Source: JBBDWK01 sp040902885 (lineage in GTDB: Bacteria > Acidobacteriota > Terriglobia > Bryobacterales > Bryobacteraceae). From it: 34,901 nucleotides of DNA. The DNA lies in assembly GCA_040902885.1 (NCBI GenBank), contig JBBDWK010000031.1:1-34901 (forward strand), read 5' to 3'. The notes below the pieces were generated by a model, which saw nothing but the letters and a program-made list of their open reading frames with translations, did not search any database and was not told where the DNA came from. Below, in pieces: positions 24,740 to 32,219 of the stretch (the first letter of the stretch is position 1; each line of letters starts with the position of its first letter). The translations under genes and the position numbers were made by a program.

Positions 24740-24747
24740 GTTGTCAA
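24718..24747 (-). promoter_or_regulatory. Sigma-70-like promoter of operon 2 (Oar-like receptor 1)
   Basis: Read on the minus strand, a perfect TTGACA (24747-24742) is followed after 18 nt by TAGCAT (24723-24718, four of six matches). Transcription would start near 24711 and give a leader of about 30 nt with the AGGAGG ribosome site. A second TTGACA on the plus strand at 24771-24776, with TGAAAT at 24795-24800, may serve the divergent regulator gene. Confidence 0.45.
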
Positions 24748-24834
24748 CTGGAAAACAATCCCCATCCGGATTGACAATCTGGGTCCACCTGCGCTGAAAT
24801 GGCTTAGTCTGGTAGGACCCCAGTAAGCCACTAA

Positions 24835-25953
24835 ATGGAGAAGAGTCAACCTAGAGCTGCCGTCCCGGTGCCCGTCCAGCTCCGCTCCGTTCTTTCCGAG
24901 GAAATCAACCGCGGCCTTTACGAAGAATCCGGCAGGTTGCCGTCCGAGCGGTCGCTCGCCGAACGTTTCGGAGTTTCCAGAACTTCCGTGCGCGAGTCTC
25001 TGAACGCTCTTGTCCAGGACGGCGTTCTGGTTCGCATAGTTGGTAAGGGAACCTTCATCGCCTCGGCGTCCAACGGTCTCCAGAGCGCCGCGCTTGAGGC
25101 GACCGGGCACCTCGCATTCCTGATCGGCGAGAATATCTTTCACTTCGTCCAGCCGGGTTACAGCCGGGTGCTGGTCGGCGCCGAGCAGTTTTGCCGGCAG
25201 CAGGGCTACCGGCTTTTGTTCCACTCCGTGGGCGAGGAAGAGGACGACCCCAATCTCGGCTTGCCCCAAGGCCATCCGGACGGAGTTCAGGGTTGCCTGG
25301 TTGCAGGAGGGCTGCGAAAGAAGACTCTGGACCGGCTGTTGGAGTGGCAAGTTCCCATCGTGCTCACGGACTTGATTGTTCAGGACGAGAACACCAGCGT
25401 GGTCGGACCCGACTATGCCAGCGGAACGAAGCAAGCCCTGGAGCATCTGGCTGGACTGGGTCATACCGAAATCGGTTTTATTGGTTTCCCGAATTCGGAG
25501 AAATATCAGGCCTACTGGCAAACACTGGAGAGATTGGACCTGCGCTACAACCCCCAGTTTGTCCACTTCCTGCAACTGCCCAACCTCGGTCCCGGGATCC
25601 TGGCGGGCTATCGGGCCGCGCAGTGCCTTATGGAATCGGGAATCTTGCCCAGTGCGCTGGTGGCCACTAACGATCTGGTTGCCATGGGAGTCATCGAAGC
25701 GCTCAGCATGGCAGGAATCGAAGTGCCTCAGCGCATGAGCGTCATCGGCTTTGACGACCTGGGGAGGGAGGTGAGTCCTCCCCTGACCACAATTCGCTCT
25801 TACCCCGAGGAGGTAGGACGGATTGCCGCCAAGATGTTAATCGATCGTCTGACCGGAGCCGCCACCCACGTCCGCGTTGCCGTTCCGACCGAGCTCCTAG
25901 TGCGTGGCAGTACGGCAGCACCATACCACAAGCAGACAGGAGCGACCCGTTGA
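24835..25953 (+). CDS. GntR-type HTH / LacI-type sensor transcriptional regulator
   Basis: A 372-residue regulator of the AraR-like hybrid architecture. The N-terminal GntR winged helix spans about 13-77, with the signature GRLPSERSLAERFGVSRTSVRESLNALVQDGVL and wing IVGKGTFIA. A LacI/periplasmic-binding-protein-like ligand domain fills about 90-360 (HLAFLIGENIFHF, TKQALEHLAGLGHTEIGFIGFP, ALVATNDLVAMGVIEALSMAGIEVP, MSVIGFDDLG, TTIRSYPEEVGRIAAKMLIDRL). Such regulators normally release DNA when they bind a sugar-like or other small ligand. No good ribosome site precedes ATG 24835; the start is placed by domain length. It is divergent from the Oar-like receptor across a 153-bp region with palindromic half-sites, and its stop overlaps the aminotransferase start (TTGA). 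The most likely role is repressor of operon 2 and perhaps operon 3. Confidence 0.92.
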   Translation: MEKSQPRAAVPVPVQLRSVLSEEINRGLYEESGRLPSERSLAERFGVSRTSVRESLNALVQDGVLVRIVGKGTFIASASNGLQSAALEATGHLAFLIGENIFHFVQPGYSRVLVGAEQFCRQQGYRLLFHSVGEEEDDPNLGLPQGHPDGVQGCLVAGGLRKKTLDRLLEWQVPIVLTDLIVQDENTSVVGPDYASGTKQALEHLAGLGHTEIGFIGFPNSEKYQAYWQTLERLDLRYNPQFVHFLQLPNLGPGILAGYRAAQCLMESGILPSALVATNDLVAMGVIEALSMAGIEVPQRMSVIGFDDLGREVSPPLTTIRSYPEEVGRIAAKMLIDRLTGAATHVRVAVPTELLVRGSTAAPYHKQTGATR

Positions 25954-27251
25954 TCACAAACTGGGACAAGTCCCGCCAGATGCTGGAGCGCTCGCGGCGT
26001 TCGTTAGCCGGGGGCGTGAGCAGTCCCTTCCGCGCGAAAGCCCCGGTGCCACTGTTCTTTGAGGATGGACAGGGCGCCAGACTGAAGGACGTGGACGGCA
26101 ACGAGTACATCGACTACCAGCTTGCCTGGGGTCCCATGATCCTGGGCTATAGCCACCCGGCTATGGTAGAGCGCCTGCGCAGGCAGGTGGAAAAGCCGAT
26201 CAGCTATGGCGCGCAGCACGAATTGGAGATCGTAGTCGCGGAGAAGATTCAGGCCCTGGTCCCGTGTGCCGAAAGAGTCGCTTTCACGTCGAGCGGGAGC
26301 GAGGCCGTGCAGTTGGTCCACCGTCTGGCACGCGCTTTCACGGGCCGTCCTTTGATTCTGAAATTTGAGGGGCACTATCACGGCTGGATGGATTCGGCGC
26401 TACTCAGCTACAAGCCGGGGGAGAGCGAAGTGGGGCCGCTCGATTCTCCCTTTGCCGTGCCTGGTTCCTGCGGCCAGGTAGCGAATGCGGTTGAGAACGC
26501 AGTGGTTGCTCCATGGAACCGTTTGGACATTCTGGAGCGGATTCTCGAGACGAACAGGGACCAGGTTGCAGCCATCATGATGGAGGCGGTTCTCTGCAAT
26601 AGCGGATGCCTGATGCCAAGGCCCGGGTACCTGGAGGGAGTTCGGAAACTGGCCGACCGGTACGGCGCACTGCTGATCTTCGACGAAGTGATCACCGGCT
26701 TCCGCCTGCACCTGGGCGGCGCGCAACAACACTTCGGTGTGACGCCTGACCTCGCCACCCTCGGCAAGGCAGTCGGCGGCGGAGTGCCTCTCAGCGTTGT
26801 GAGCGGCCGTGTGGATATCATGGAGCAGATGTTCACGGGCGGAGTATCCTTTGGCGGAACGTTCAACGGCAATCCGCTTTCGCTGGCGGGCGCCGACGTC
26901 TGTCTGACCGAGCTGAGCCGGGACAACGCGGCGGCTGTGCGGCACGCCAATCAGATGGGGGAATGCCTGATGCGCGGGATTCGCGAGTTGGCCGCGGCAC
27001 GCGGCATCCCGATGCGCATAACCGGATTTGGCGCCGCCTTCTGCCTGCACTGCACCAGTGTGGACGACCTGGTGGACTATCGCGATACCTTCCCGGACAA
27101 TCGCGAGGTGCTGCAACGCCTGCTGCATGCGGCATTGAGCGAGGGAGTCATTCTCGTGCCGGATGGGCGCGCCTACGTTTCGGCGGCGCACACGATAGGC
27201 GATATCGAGGAAACCCTGGAACGCTTGCGTAAGGCGTTCGACAGACTCTGA
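25950..27251 (+). CDS. Class III PLP aminotransferase, glutamate-1-semialdehyde aminomutase-like
   Basis: A 433-residue fold-type I PLP enzyme close in layout to glutamate-1-semialdehyde 2,1-aminomutase: SLAGGVSSPFRA near the N-terminus, DVDGNEYIDYQLAWGPMILGYSHP (47-70), FTSSGSEAVQLVHRLARAFTGR (112-133), KFEGHYHGWMD (138-148), the cofactor-ring Asp in LLIFDEVITGFR (D245) and the Schiff-base lysine in TLGKAVGGGVPLS (K273). The start is TTG 25950, overlapping the regulator stop as TTGA, with AGGAG (25938-25942) seven bases upstream, so the two are translationally coupled. Its placement in a regulated catabolic-looking locus argues against it being the haem-pathway hemL. Relatives of this type include beta-amino-acid and other omega-transaminases, but the substrate is not readable from sequence. 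It converges on the second receptor gene, 26 bp away. Confidence 0.9.
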   Translation: MITNWDKSRQMLERSRRSLAGGVSSPFRAKAPVPLFFEDGQGARLKDVDGNEYIDYQLAWGPMILGYSHPAMVERLRRQVEKPISYGAQHELEIVVAEKIQALVPCAERVAFTSSGSEAVQLVHRLARAFTGRPLILKFEGHYHGWMDSALLSYKPGESEVGPLDSPFAVPGSCGQVANAVENAVVAPWNRLDILERILETNRDQVAAIMMEAVLCNSGCLMPRPGYLEGVRKLADRYGALLIFDEVITGFRLHLGGAQQHFGVTPDLATLGKAVGGGVPLSVVSGRVDIMEQMFTGGVSFGGTFNGNPLSLAGADVCLTELSRDNAAAVRHANQMGECLMRGIRELAAARGIPMRITGFGAAFCLHCTSVDDLVDYRDTFPDNREVLQRLLHAALSEGVILVPDGRAYVSAAHTIGDIEETLERLRKAFDRL

Positions 27252-27277
27252 GAGTCAGGCATGAATCCCGACGACCG

Positions 27278-30200
27278 CTAAAAGTGCAGCCGAAGCGTGT
27301 ACTGCACCTCGCGTCCGTAGTTCACCTGACTCGTGATCCCCCCGAACTGGGTGCTCGTGACAGTCAGATTCGGGTTGCCGGGCATCACACTGTTGGTCAG
27401 GTTATAGCCCTCCAACCGGAACTCGAGCTTGAAGCGTTCGGTCAGATCGAAATTCTTGGACAGCGTAGTGTCCAGATTCCAGTAGCCCGGACCCGTGATG
27501 CCCTCATACTGAAACGGGTTGGTGCGCGGAGTGAAGGGCGTCGCCAGCCTGAATACGGAGGTGTCGAACCACTGGTTCCACGTGCGGGGGCTCTTGCCGG
27601 GTTCGCCGGTAACATCCAACTGGCCAAACCTCAAGAAAGCGCCCGAGTAGCCTACAAAAATGCTGCTGGTGGACCATCCGCCCAGTATTGCGTTCAGGAC
27701 GGGATGCATGTTCCTCCCGAACTGCCGCCCACGGCCCATGGGGAGATCGACGGTGCTTCCCAGCGTCATGCGATGGCGCGGCGAGTTCGAAGGGATCATG
27801 GTGAGCTGGTTGGCGTACTGGTCGGGCGCATTGAAGAAGGCTCCCGTACGCTCGCGATTATAGTTATAGCCCCACAAGACGCTGACGCCGGAGGAAAAGC
27901 GCCGCTGGACGCGAAGCTGAAGGGCCTTATAGCGATTATCCACGCCCGGCATGAAGGTTTCCGTGAGATTGCCATACTGGGGATACGGCCTGAGAAGCGT
28001 CGAGAGGGGTACCGTCCTCTGGCCGCGCAATTGCCCCGGCATGAGGCTTGCAGGCAAGCCGAAGAATGGATTGGCGACGGCCGCGTTCAGCGCATTCTTG
28101 TGCGTGTAGCCGAGTTGCGGGTCCACCATGTTGAACTCCTGGCCGAACCCCGCATTCCCGCCCTGGCCCTCCGGAACCATGTTGTGTCCGAAATTCATGA
28201 AGAAGGTGGCATCCACCTTGAAGCCGTTGACCAACTCCCGCTCCACAGTGAAATTGAGCCGGTCGTTCATCGGCGTCTTGAGATCCTGACGCGCCCATCG
28301 GGTAACATCGGTGGATCCCAGGTTCGTGTTGCGTCCGTCAGCCCTCCCGACCGGCAGGACCAGCGGATTCGTGGCGGGGAACGGATCGCTGAATACGCCT
28401 TGCGGGACTCCCTGCAACTGGACCGGGCCGTTCGAGAGCGCCGAGTAGCCGTCCGTCGAAGGAAGTATCCACGAGTACCCGAGGACGCTCATCAGCGGCA
28501 CCGCATAGCGAGCGTAGCCTACGCGGATGGCGGTTTTGTCGTTCGCACGGATCGCGATTCCCAGACGGGGAAGGAAGTTTTTCCTGGGCGCCTGGTAGAG
28601 TCCCGGAGTGTCATTGTCCGTGTAGACCCAGGCGCCGTTATAAGTTGGCGAGACAGCGCCCGGAATGGTCGCCACCTGGGGCGGCATTACCGGGGGATTG
28701 CCTTGGAACTCCGGGATTGGACTGGTCAAGTCGAGATAACGCGCCATCCGGCCCTCTCTTTCGCTCGGGGCCGTCTCATACTCGTAACGCATCCCGAGGT
28801 TGAGGGTCACGCGGCGGTTCAACTTGAAATCGTCCTGGAAGAAAAGCCCATACTGGTCCTGCTTCGTGTACCGCGGCGACACGTACCGCGCCGATAGGCT
28901 GTTGTCGATGGCGCCAAGCTGAAAGGTGGCCCATGGACTGCCATAGAGGAGCGTGTTCGGAGAATTGAAAGTATTGGCCGTCAGGTTCGCGGTAAACGGG
29001 AACGAGCCCAGGTTGGGTAATTGCGAGTACTCATAGGCATGGCGAAACGCCATTCCGACCTTCAGGTAATGCCGGCCGCGGTCGTGGCCCAGGCTGCCCT
29101 GATACGAATACTTGCGCGGGCGGTAGCTCCACCAGCTCGACTTTCCGAACGTCGCGTCGCCAATACTTAGATTGGGGTAATACACAGCCGGCATGTCGGA
29201 GGTGTAGGGCTTATACCAGGGATTGTTGGGCCAATACTTTTCCAGGCCGGCCTCGCCCAGCTTCGCCCACTGCGAATCGTACTCATCCTCGGAGTACACC
29301 ACGCCCATGCGGAAGTTGATCACAGTGCGGGCGCTCACCGTGTACACGCTGTCCACCGCGGCGTTCAGCGCGTCCATCAAACCACCGTTATCGGAAGTGG
29401 TGGCCGGGCTGTTTCCATAGTTCGGGTTATCCAGCCGTGTGCGAATCACACTGTACCTGCCGAATATTTTCCAATTCGGCGTGATGTTCCAATCCGTCCG
29501 GTTGGAGAAATTCCAGTAGTCCAAAAACCAAGGGTACCCGGTGCGGAAGTTATTGACACCCGTGAGGTCGTCGCCGGGATTGTTTGGTTTCCAGATGTCG
29601 CTCAGAAACGCCCGGGACGTGGGATCGATGCGCGATGCCGGGATTCGATTACCGGCAAAAGCGGCCCGCGTAACGGCGTTCGTGGTTGTATTGGTTTGCG
29701 TCGTCCACGGATCGAAAATGACACGCAAGTCCCCGGCTTTCGTCAGCGTCCGGGAAAAATCGCCCTCGCGTTCCAGGTCCGTCGGCAACGTCATGACCTT
29801 GGTGTACGGCTGCCGGTTCTTCCACTTCTCGTACGTGAAAAACGTAAACAACTTGTTCTTAACGATCGGCCCGCCGAGCGTGCCGCCGCCCACGTGGTTC
29901 CTCACCATGTTGGGCGCCCGGGTGAATGCGTTGGAAACCGCGTTGAACTTCGGGTTGCGTCCGAAGTAATAAAGGCTGCCGTGGTACTCATTGGTTCCGG
30001 CCTTCATGCCCACGTTCATTACGCCGCCGGCTGAGAAGCCGGATTCGGCATCCACGGAGTTCTGCTGCACCGTGAACTCCTGCACGGCATCCATGGGCGG
30101 GGAATAGGAACCCCGCGAGCCCACACCGATGGGAGAGCCGTCAATCTGGACTTCATTGCGCCCGCTGGTCTGGCCGCCTACGTCCACGCCCGTGGTCGAG

Positions 30201-30730
30201 AGCTGATAGAAGGGGTTGCGCTTCGAAACGTCCGAATACCGGTTGACAACCGCCGGATCCAGGAGCGCCAGCGTAAACGGATTGCGCGCAAGCACCGGCA
30301 GTTCTTTCAGCATCTTGCCGTCGATGGTTCGCGACAGCGTTGTGGTATTGAACTGAAGCTGTACGGCCGACTCGGCAACCGTTATGGTCTGAGTCACATC
30401 GCCCACCTGCAGGGAGACGTTAATCGTGAGATCGGAACGCACGAGCACCTGCAGATTTTCCTGGCTGAACCTGCCAAACCCGGCGCTATCCGCGGTCAGC
30501 GTATAGATGCCCGGTTCCACAAAGTCGAACAAAAAGCGGCCCGATTCGTCCGCCGTGCGGACCGTGGTCAGGCCTGTGTTCGTGTTTTGCAGCGTGAGCT
30601 GCGCTTGCGCGACGGCAGCGCTGGAAGGATCGGTAACGACGCCCTGAACACGGCCTCGATAATCCTGACTCCAGGCGAGAGATCCGATCAGTATACCGAT
30701 CAGAGGGAGCAGCGAAAGTTGGCGAGTCAT
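27278..30730 (-). CDS. Oar-like TonB-dependent outer-membrane receptor 2
   Basis: A 1150-residue outer-membrane receptor. The start at ATG 30730 gives a clean signal peptide (TRQLSLLPLIGILIGSLAWSQ); the frame stays open to 31063 but that stretch is shadow over the DUF1501 gene. A carboxypeptidase-regulatory-like domain covers about 23-105 (RVQGVVTDPSSAAVAQAQL, ESGRFLFDFVEPGIYTLTADSAGF). Plug-like and early-barrel blocks follow (LPVLARNPFTLALLDPAV, FSAGGVMNVGMKAGTNEYHGSLYYFGRN), then the long barrel, ending VQYTLRLHF with terminal Phe. No clear ribosome site precedes the ATG. It is the last gene of operon 3, 35 bp after the DUF1501 stop. Domain order matches receptor 1, but the two are clearly diverged, so different ligands are likely. 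The ligand is unknown. Confidence 0.92.
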   Translation of the reverse strand: MTRQLSLLPLIGILIGSLAWSQDYRGRVQGVVTDPSSAAVAQAQLTLQNTNTGLTTVRTADESGRFLFDFVEPGIYTLTADSAGFGRFSQENLQVLVRSDLTINVSLQVGDVTQTITVAESAVQLQFNTTTLSRTIDGKMLKELPVLARNPFTLALLDPAVVNRYSDVSKRNPFYQLSTTGVDVGGQTSGRNEVQIDGSPIGVGSRGSYSPPMDAVQEFTVQQNSVDAESGFSAGGVMNVGMKAGTNEYHGSLYYFGRNPKFNAVSNAFTRAPNMVRNHVGGGTLGGPIVKNKLFTFFTYEKWKNRQPYTKVMTLPTDLEREGDFSRTLTKAGDLRVIFDPWTTQTNTTTNAVTRAAFAGNRIPASRIDPTSRAFLSDIWKPNNPGDDLTGVNNFRTGYPWFLDYWNFSNRTDWNITPNWKIFGRYSVIRTRLDNPNYGNSPATTSDNGGLMDALNAAVDSVYTVSARTVINFRMGVVYSEDEYDSQWAKLGEAGLEKYWPNNPWYKPYTSDMPAVYYPNLSIGDATFGKSSWWSYRPRKYSYQGSLGHDRGRHYLKVGMAFRHAYEYSQLPNLGSFPFTANLTANTFNSPNTLLYGSPWATFQLGAIDNSLSARYVSPRYTKQDQYGLFFQDDFKLNRRVTLNLGMRYEYETAPSEREGRMARYLDLTSPIPEFQGNPPVMPPQVATIPGAVSPTYNGAWVYTDNDTPGLYQAPRKNFLPRLGIAIRANDKTAIRVGYARYAVPLMSVLGYSWILPSTDGYSALSNGPVQLQGVPQGVFSDPFPATNPLVLPVGRADGRNTNLGSTDVTRWARQDLKTPMNDRLNFTVERELVNGFKVDATFFMNFGHNMVPEGQGGNAGFGQEFNMVDPQLGYTHKNALNAAVANPFFGLPASLMPGQLRGQRTVPLSTLLRPYPQYGNLTETFMPGVDNRYKALQLRVQRRFSSGVSVLWGYNYNRERTGAFFNAPDQYANQLTMIPSNSPRHRMTLGSTVDLPMGRGRQFGRNMHPVLNAILGGWSTSSIFVGYSGAFLRFGQLDVTGEPGKSPRTWNQWFDTSVFRLATPFTPRTNPFQYEGITGPGYWNLDTTLSKNFDLTERFKLEFRLEGYNLTNSVMPGNPNLTVTSTQFGGITSQVNYGREVQYTLRLHF

Positions 30731-30765
30731 AAGAGTTAAGAGTAGCGTTCGACCCGCTCTGCCAA

Positions 30766-32208
30766 TCAGGCGAGCAGTTCCCGGACCACCTCGCCGTGCA
30801 CGTCGGTAAGCCGCATGTTGCGCCCGGAATGGAAATAGGTCAGCAGCGTGTGGTCCAGCCCCATCAGATGCAGCGTGGTCGCGTGGAGATCGTGAACGTG
30901 AACCTTCCGCTCCACCGCTGCGTAGCCAAAATCGTCCGTGGCGCCGATCACCTGACCGCCCTTCACGCCGCCGCCGGCGACCCACGAGCTGAAGCCGCGC
31001 GGGCTGTGGTCCCGGCCCTTCGTGTTCTGGCTGGTCGGGGTGCGGCCAAACTCGCCCGTCCACACAATGAGCGTCTCGTCGAGCAGGCCGCGGCTCTTTA
31101 AATCCCGGATCAGGCCGGCGATCGGCCGGTCTGTTTCGCCGGCATGCTTCTCGTGATTCTTGTCGACGTTGCCGTGCGCGTCCCAGTTATCGTCGCCGTG
31201 GCCGCCGCCGGAGTACACCTGGACAAACCGAACTCCGCGCTCCACGAGACGGCGGGCGATCAGGCACTTCCGTGCGAACTTCTCCGTACGCGGCTCGTCC
31301 AGACCGTACAGTTTGCGAGTTTCGTCGCTTTCCTTCGTCAGGTCCACCGCCTCCGGCGCGGCGACTTGCATGCGGAACGCAAGTTCATAACTCGCGATCC
31401 GCGCCGTAAGCTCGGAATTTTCCGGTCCCGGCGCGCCCTTCATCTCATGCATGCGGCGCAGCAGGTCGAGCTGCTGCCGCTGCTGGGCGCGGGTGATGCC
31501 GGGGCCGGGTTCCAGAAACAGGACAGGATCGCCGGAGGTGCGGAATTGAGTGCCCTGGAAAGTGGCGGGCATGAATCCCGAAGACCAGTTGGGCGGTCCC
31601 GAAATCGGGCCGCCGCGATGATCCAGCAGCACGACGAACGCGGGCAGATTCTGGTTCTCCGTACCCAGCCCGTAGGTAACCCAGGAGCCGAGGCTTGGGT
31701 AGCCCTGCCGGATAAAGCCGGTATTCATCTGCAGCAGGCCGCTGCCGTGGGCGAAGCTGTCCGCCCAGGTTCCGCGAATGACAGCGACGTCATCGATGCA
31801 CTGGCCCAGGTGCGGATACAAATCCGAAACCTCGATTCCGGCCTGCCCGCATCGCGTGAATGTGCGCGTGGAACCCAGCAGCGTTCCAGGCTTCCTGACC
31901 TTCAGCAGCGGGTCGTCGTCGAGGTTCGGCATCGGCTCGCCATGGCGCTTGACCAGTTCCGGCTTGGGGTCGAAGGTATCCACCTGACTCGGCCCTCCAT
32001 ACATGAACAGGAAGATGCACGACTTCGCCTTCACCGGAAAGTGCGGCTTCTTTGGAGCCAGCGGATCCACGGCTGGCGAGAGCTCCGCCGCCTGCGCGAA
32101 GAACCCGCTCTGGGCGAGAAGCCACGTCAGCGCAGTTCCAGCGAAGCCGCCGCCCATCTCCCACAAGAACTCGCGTCGCGACCTTCCGCAGAATTCGTTC
32201 GGTCCCAT
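30766..32208 (-). CDS. DUF1501 protein, Tat-exported (pair 3)
   Basis: A 480-residue DUF1501 protein. The N-terminus GRSRREFLWEMGGGFAGTALTWLL is a twin-arginine signal. Family blocks are FLFMYGGPSQVDTFDPKPEL, VIRGTWADSFAHGSGLLQMNTGF, CLIARRLVERGVRFVQVYSGGGHGDDNWDAH and TGEFGRTPTSQNTKGRDHSPRGFSSWVAGGGVKGG, all canonical. ATG 32208 is chosen over an in-frame TTG at 32223 because AAGGA, starting right in the TGA stop of the preceding DUF1549/1553 gene, lies seven bases before it. It is the middle gene of operon 3. Of the three DUF1501 copies this is the most typical in sequence. Together with its cytochrome-like partner it is presumed to act in the periplasm; the reaction is unknown. Confidence 0.92.
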   Translation of the reverse strand: MGPNEFCGRSRREFLWEMGGGFAGTALTWLLAQSGFFAQAAELSPAVDPLAPKKPHFPVKAKSCIFLFMYGGPSQVDTFDPKPELVKRHGEPMPNLDDDPLLKVRKPGTLLGSTRTFTRCGQAGIEVSDLYPHLGQCIDDVAVIRGTWADSFAHGSGLLQMNTGFIRQGYPSLGSWVTYGLGTENQNLPAFVVLLDHRGGPISGPPNWSSGFMPATFQGTQFRTSGDPVLFLEPGPGITRAQQRQQLDLLRRMHEMKGAPGPENSELTARIASYELAFRMQVAAPEAVDLTKESDETRKLYGLDEPRTEKFARKCLIARRLVERGVRFVQVYSGGGHGDDNWDAHGNVDKNHEKHAGETDRPIAGLIRDLKSRGLLDETLIVWTGEFGRTPTSQNTKGRDHSPRGFSSWVAGGGVKGGQVIGATDDFGYAAVERKVHVHDLHATTLHLMGLDHTLLTYFHSGRNMRLTDVHGEVVRELLA

Positions 32209-32219
32209 TCGACTTTCCT

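Noticed and set aside
24682..24834. Riboswitch or small RNA in the divergent region
   Set aside because: The symmetric half-sites read as DNA operator elements; no conserved RNA fold was recognised.
25950..27251. Calling the aminotransferase hemL
   Set aside because: The motifs fit the wider class III group, and the coupling to a regulator in a catabolic-looking locus does not suit a haem-pathway gene. The symbol was left blank.
30731..31063. 111-residue upstream extension of Oar-like receptor 2
   Set aside because: It overlaps the DUF1501 gene in another frame and would bury the clear signal peptide that begins at 30730.
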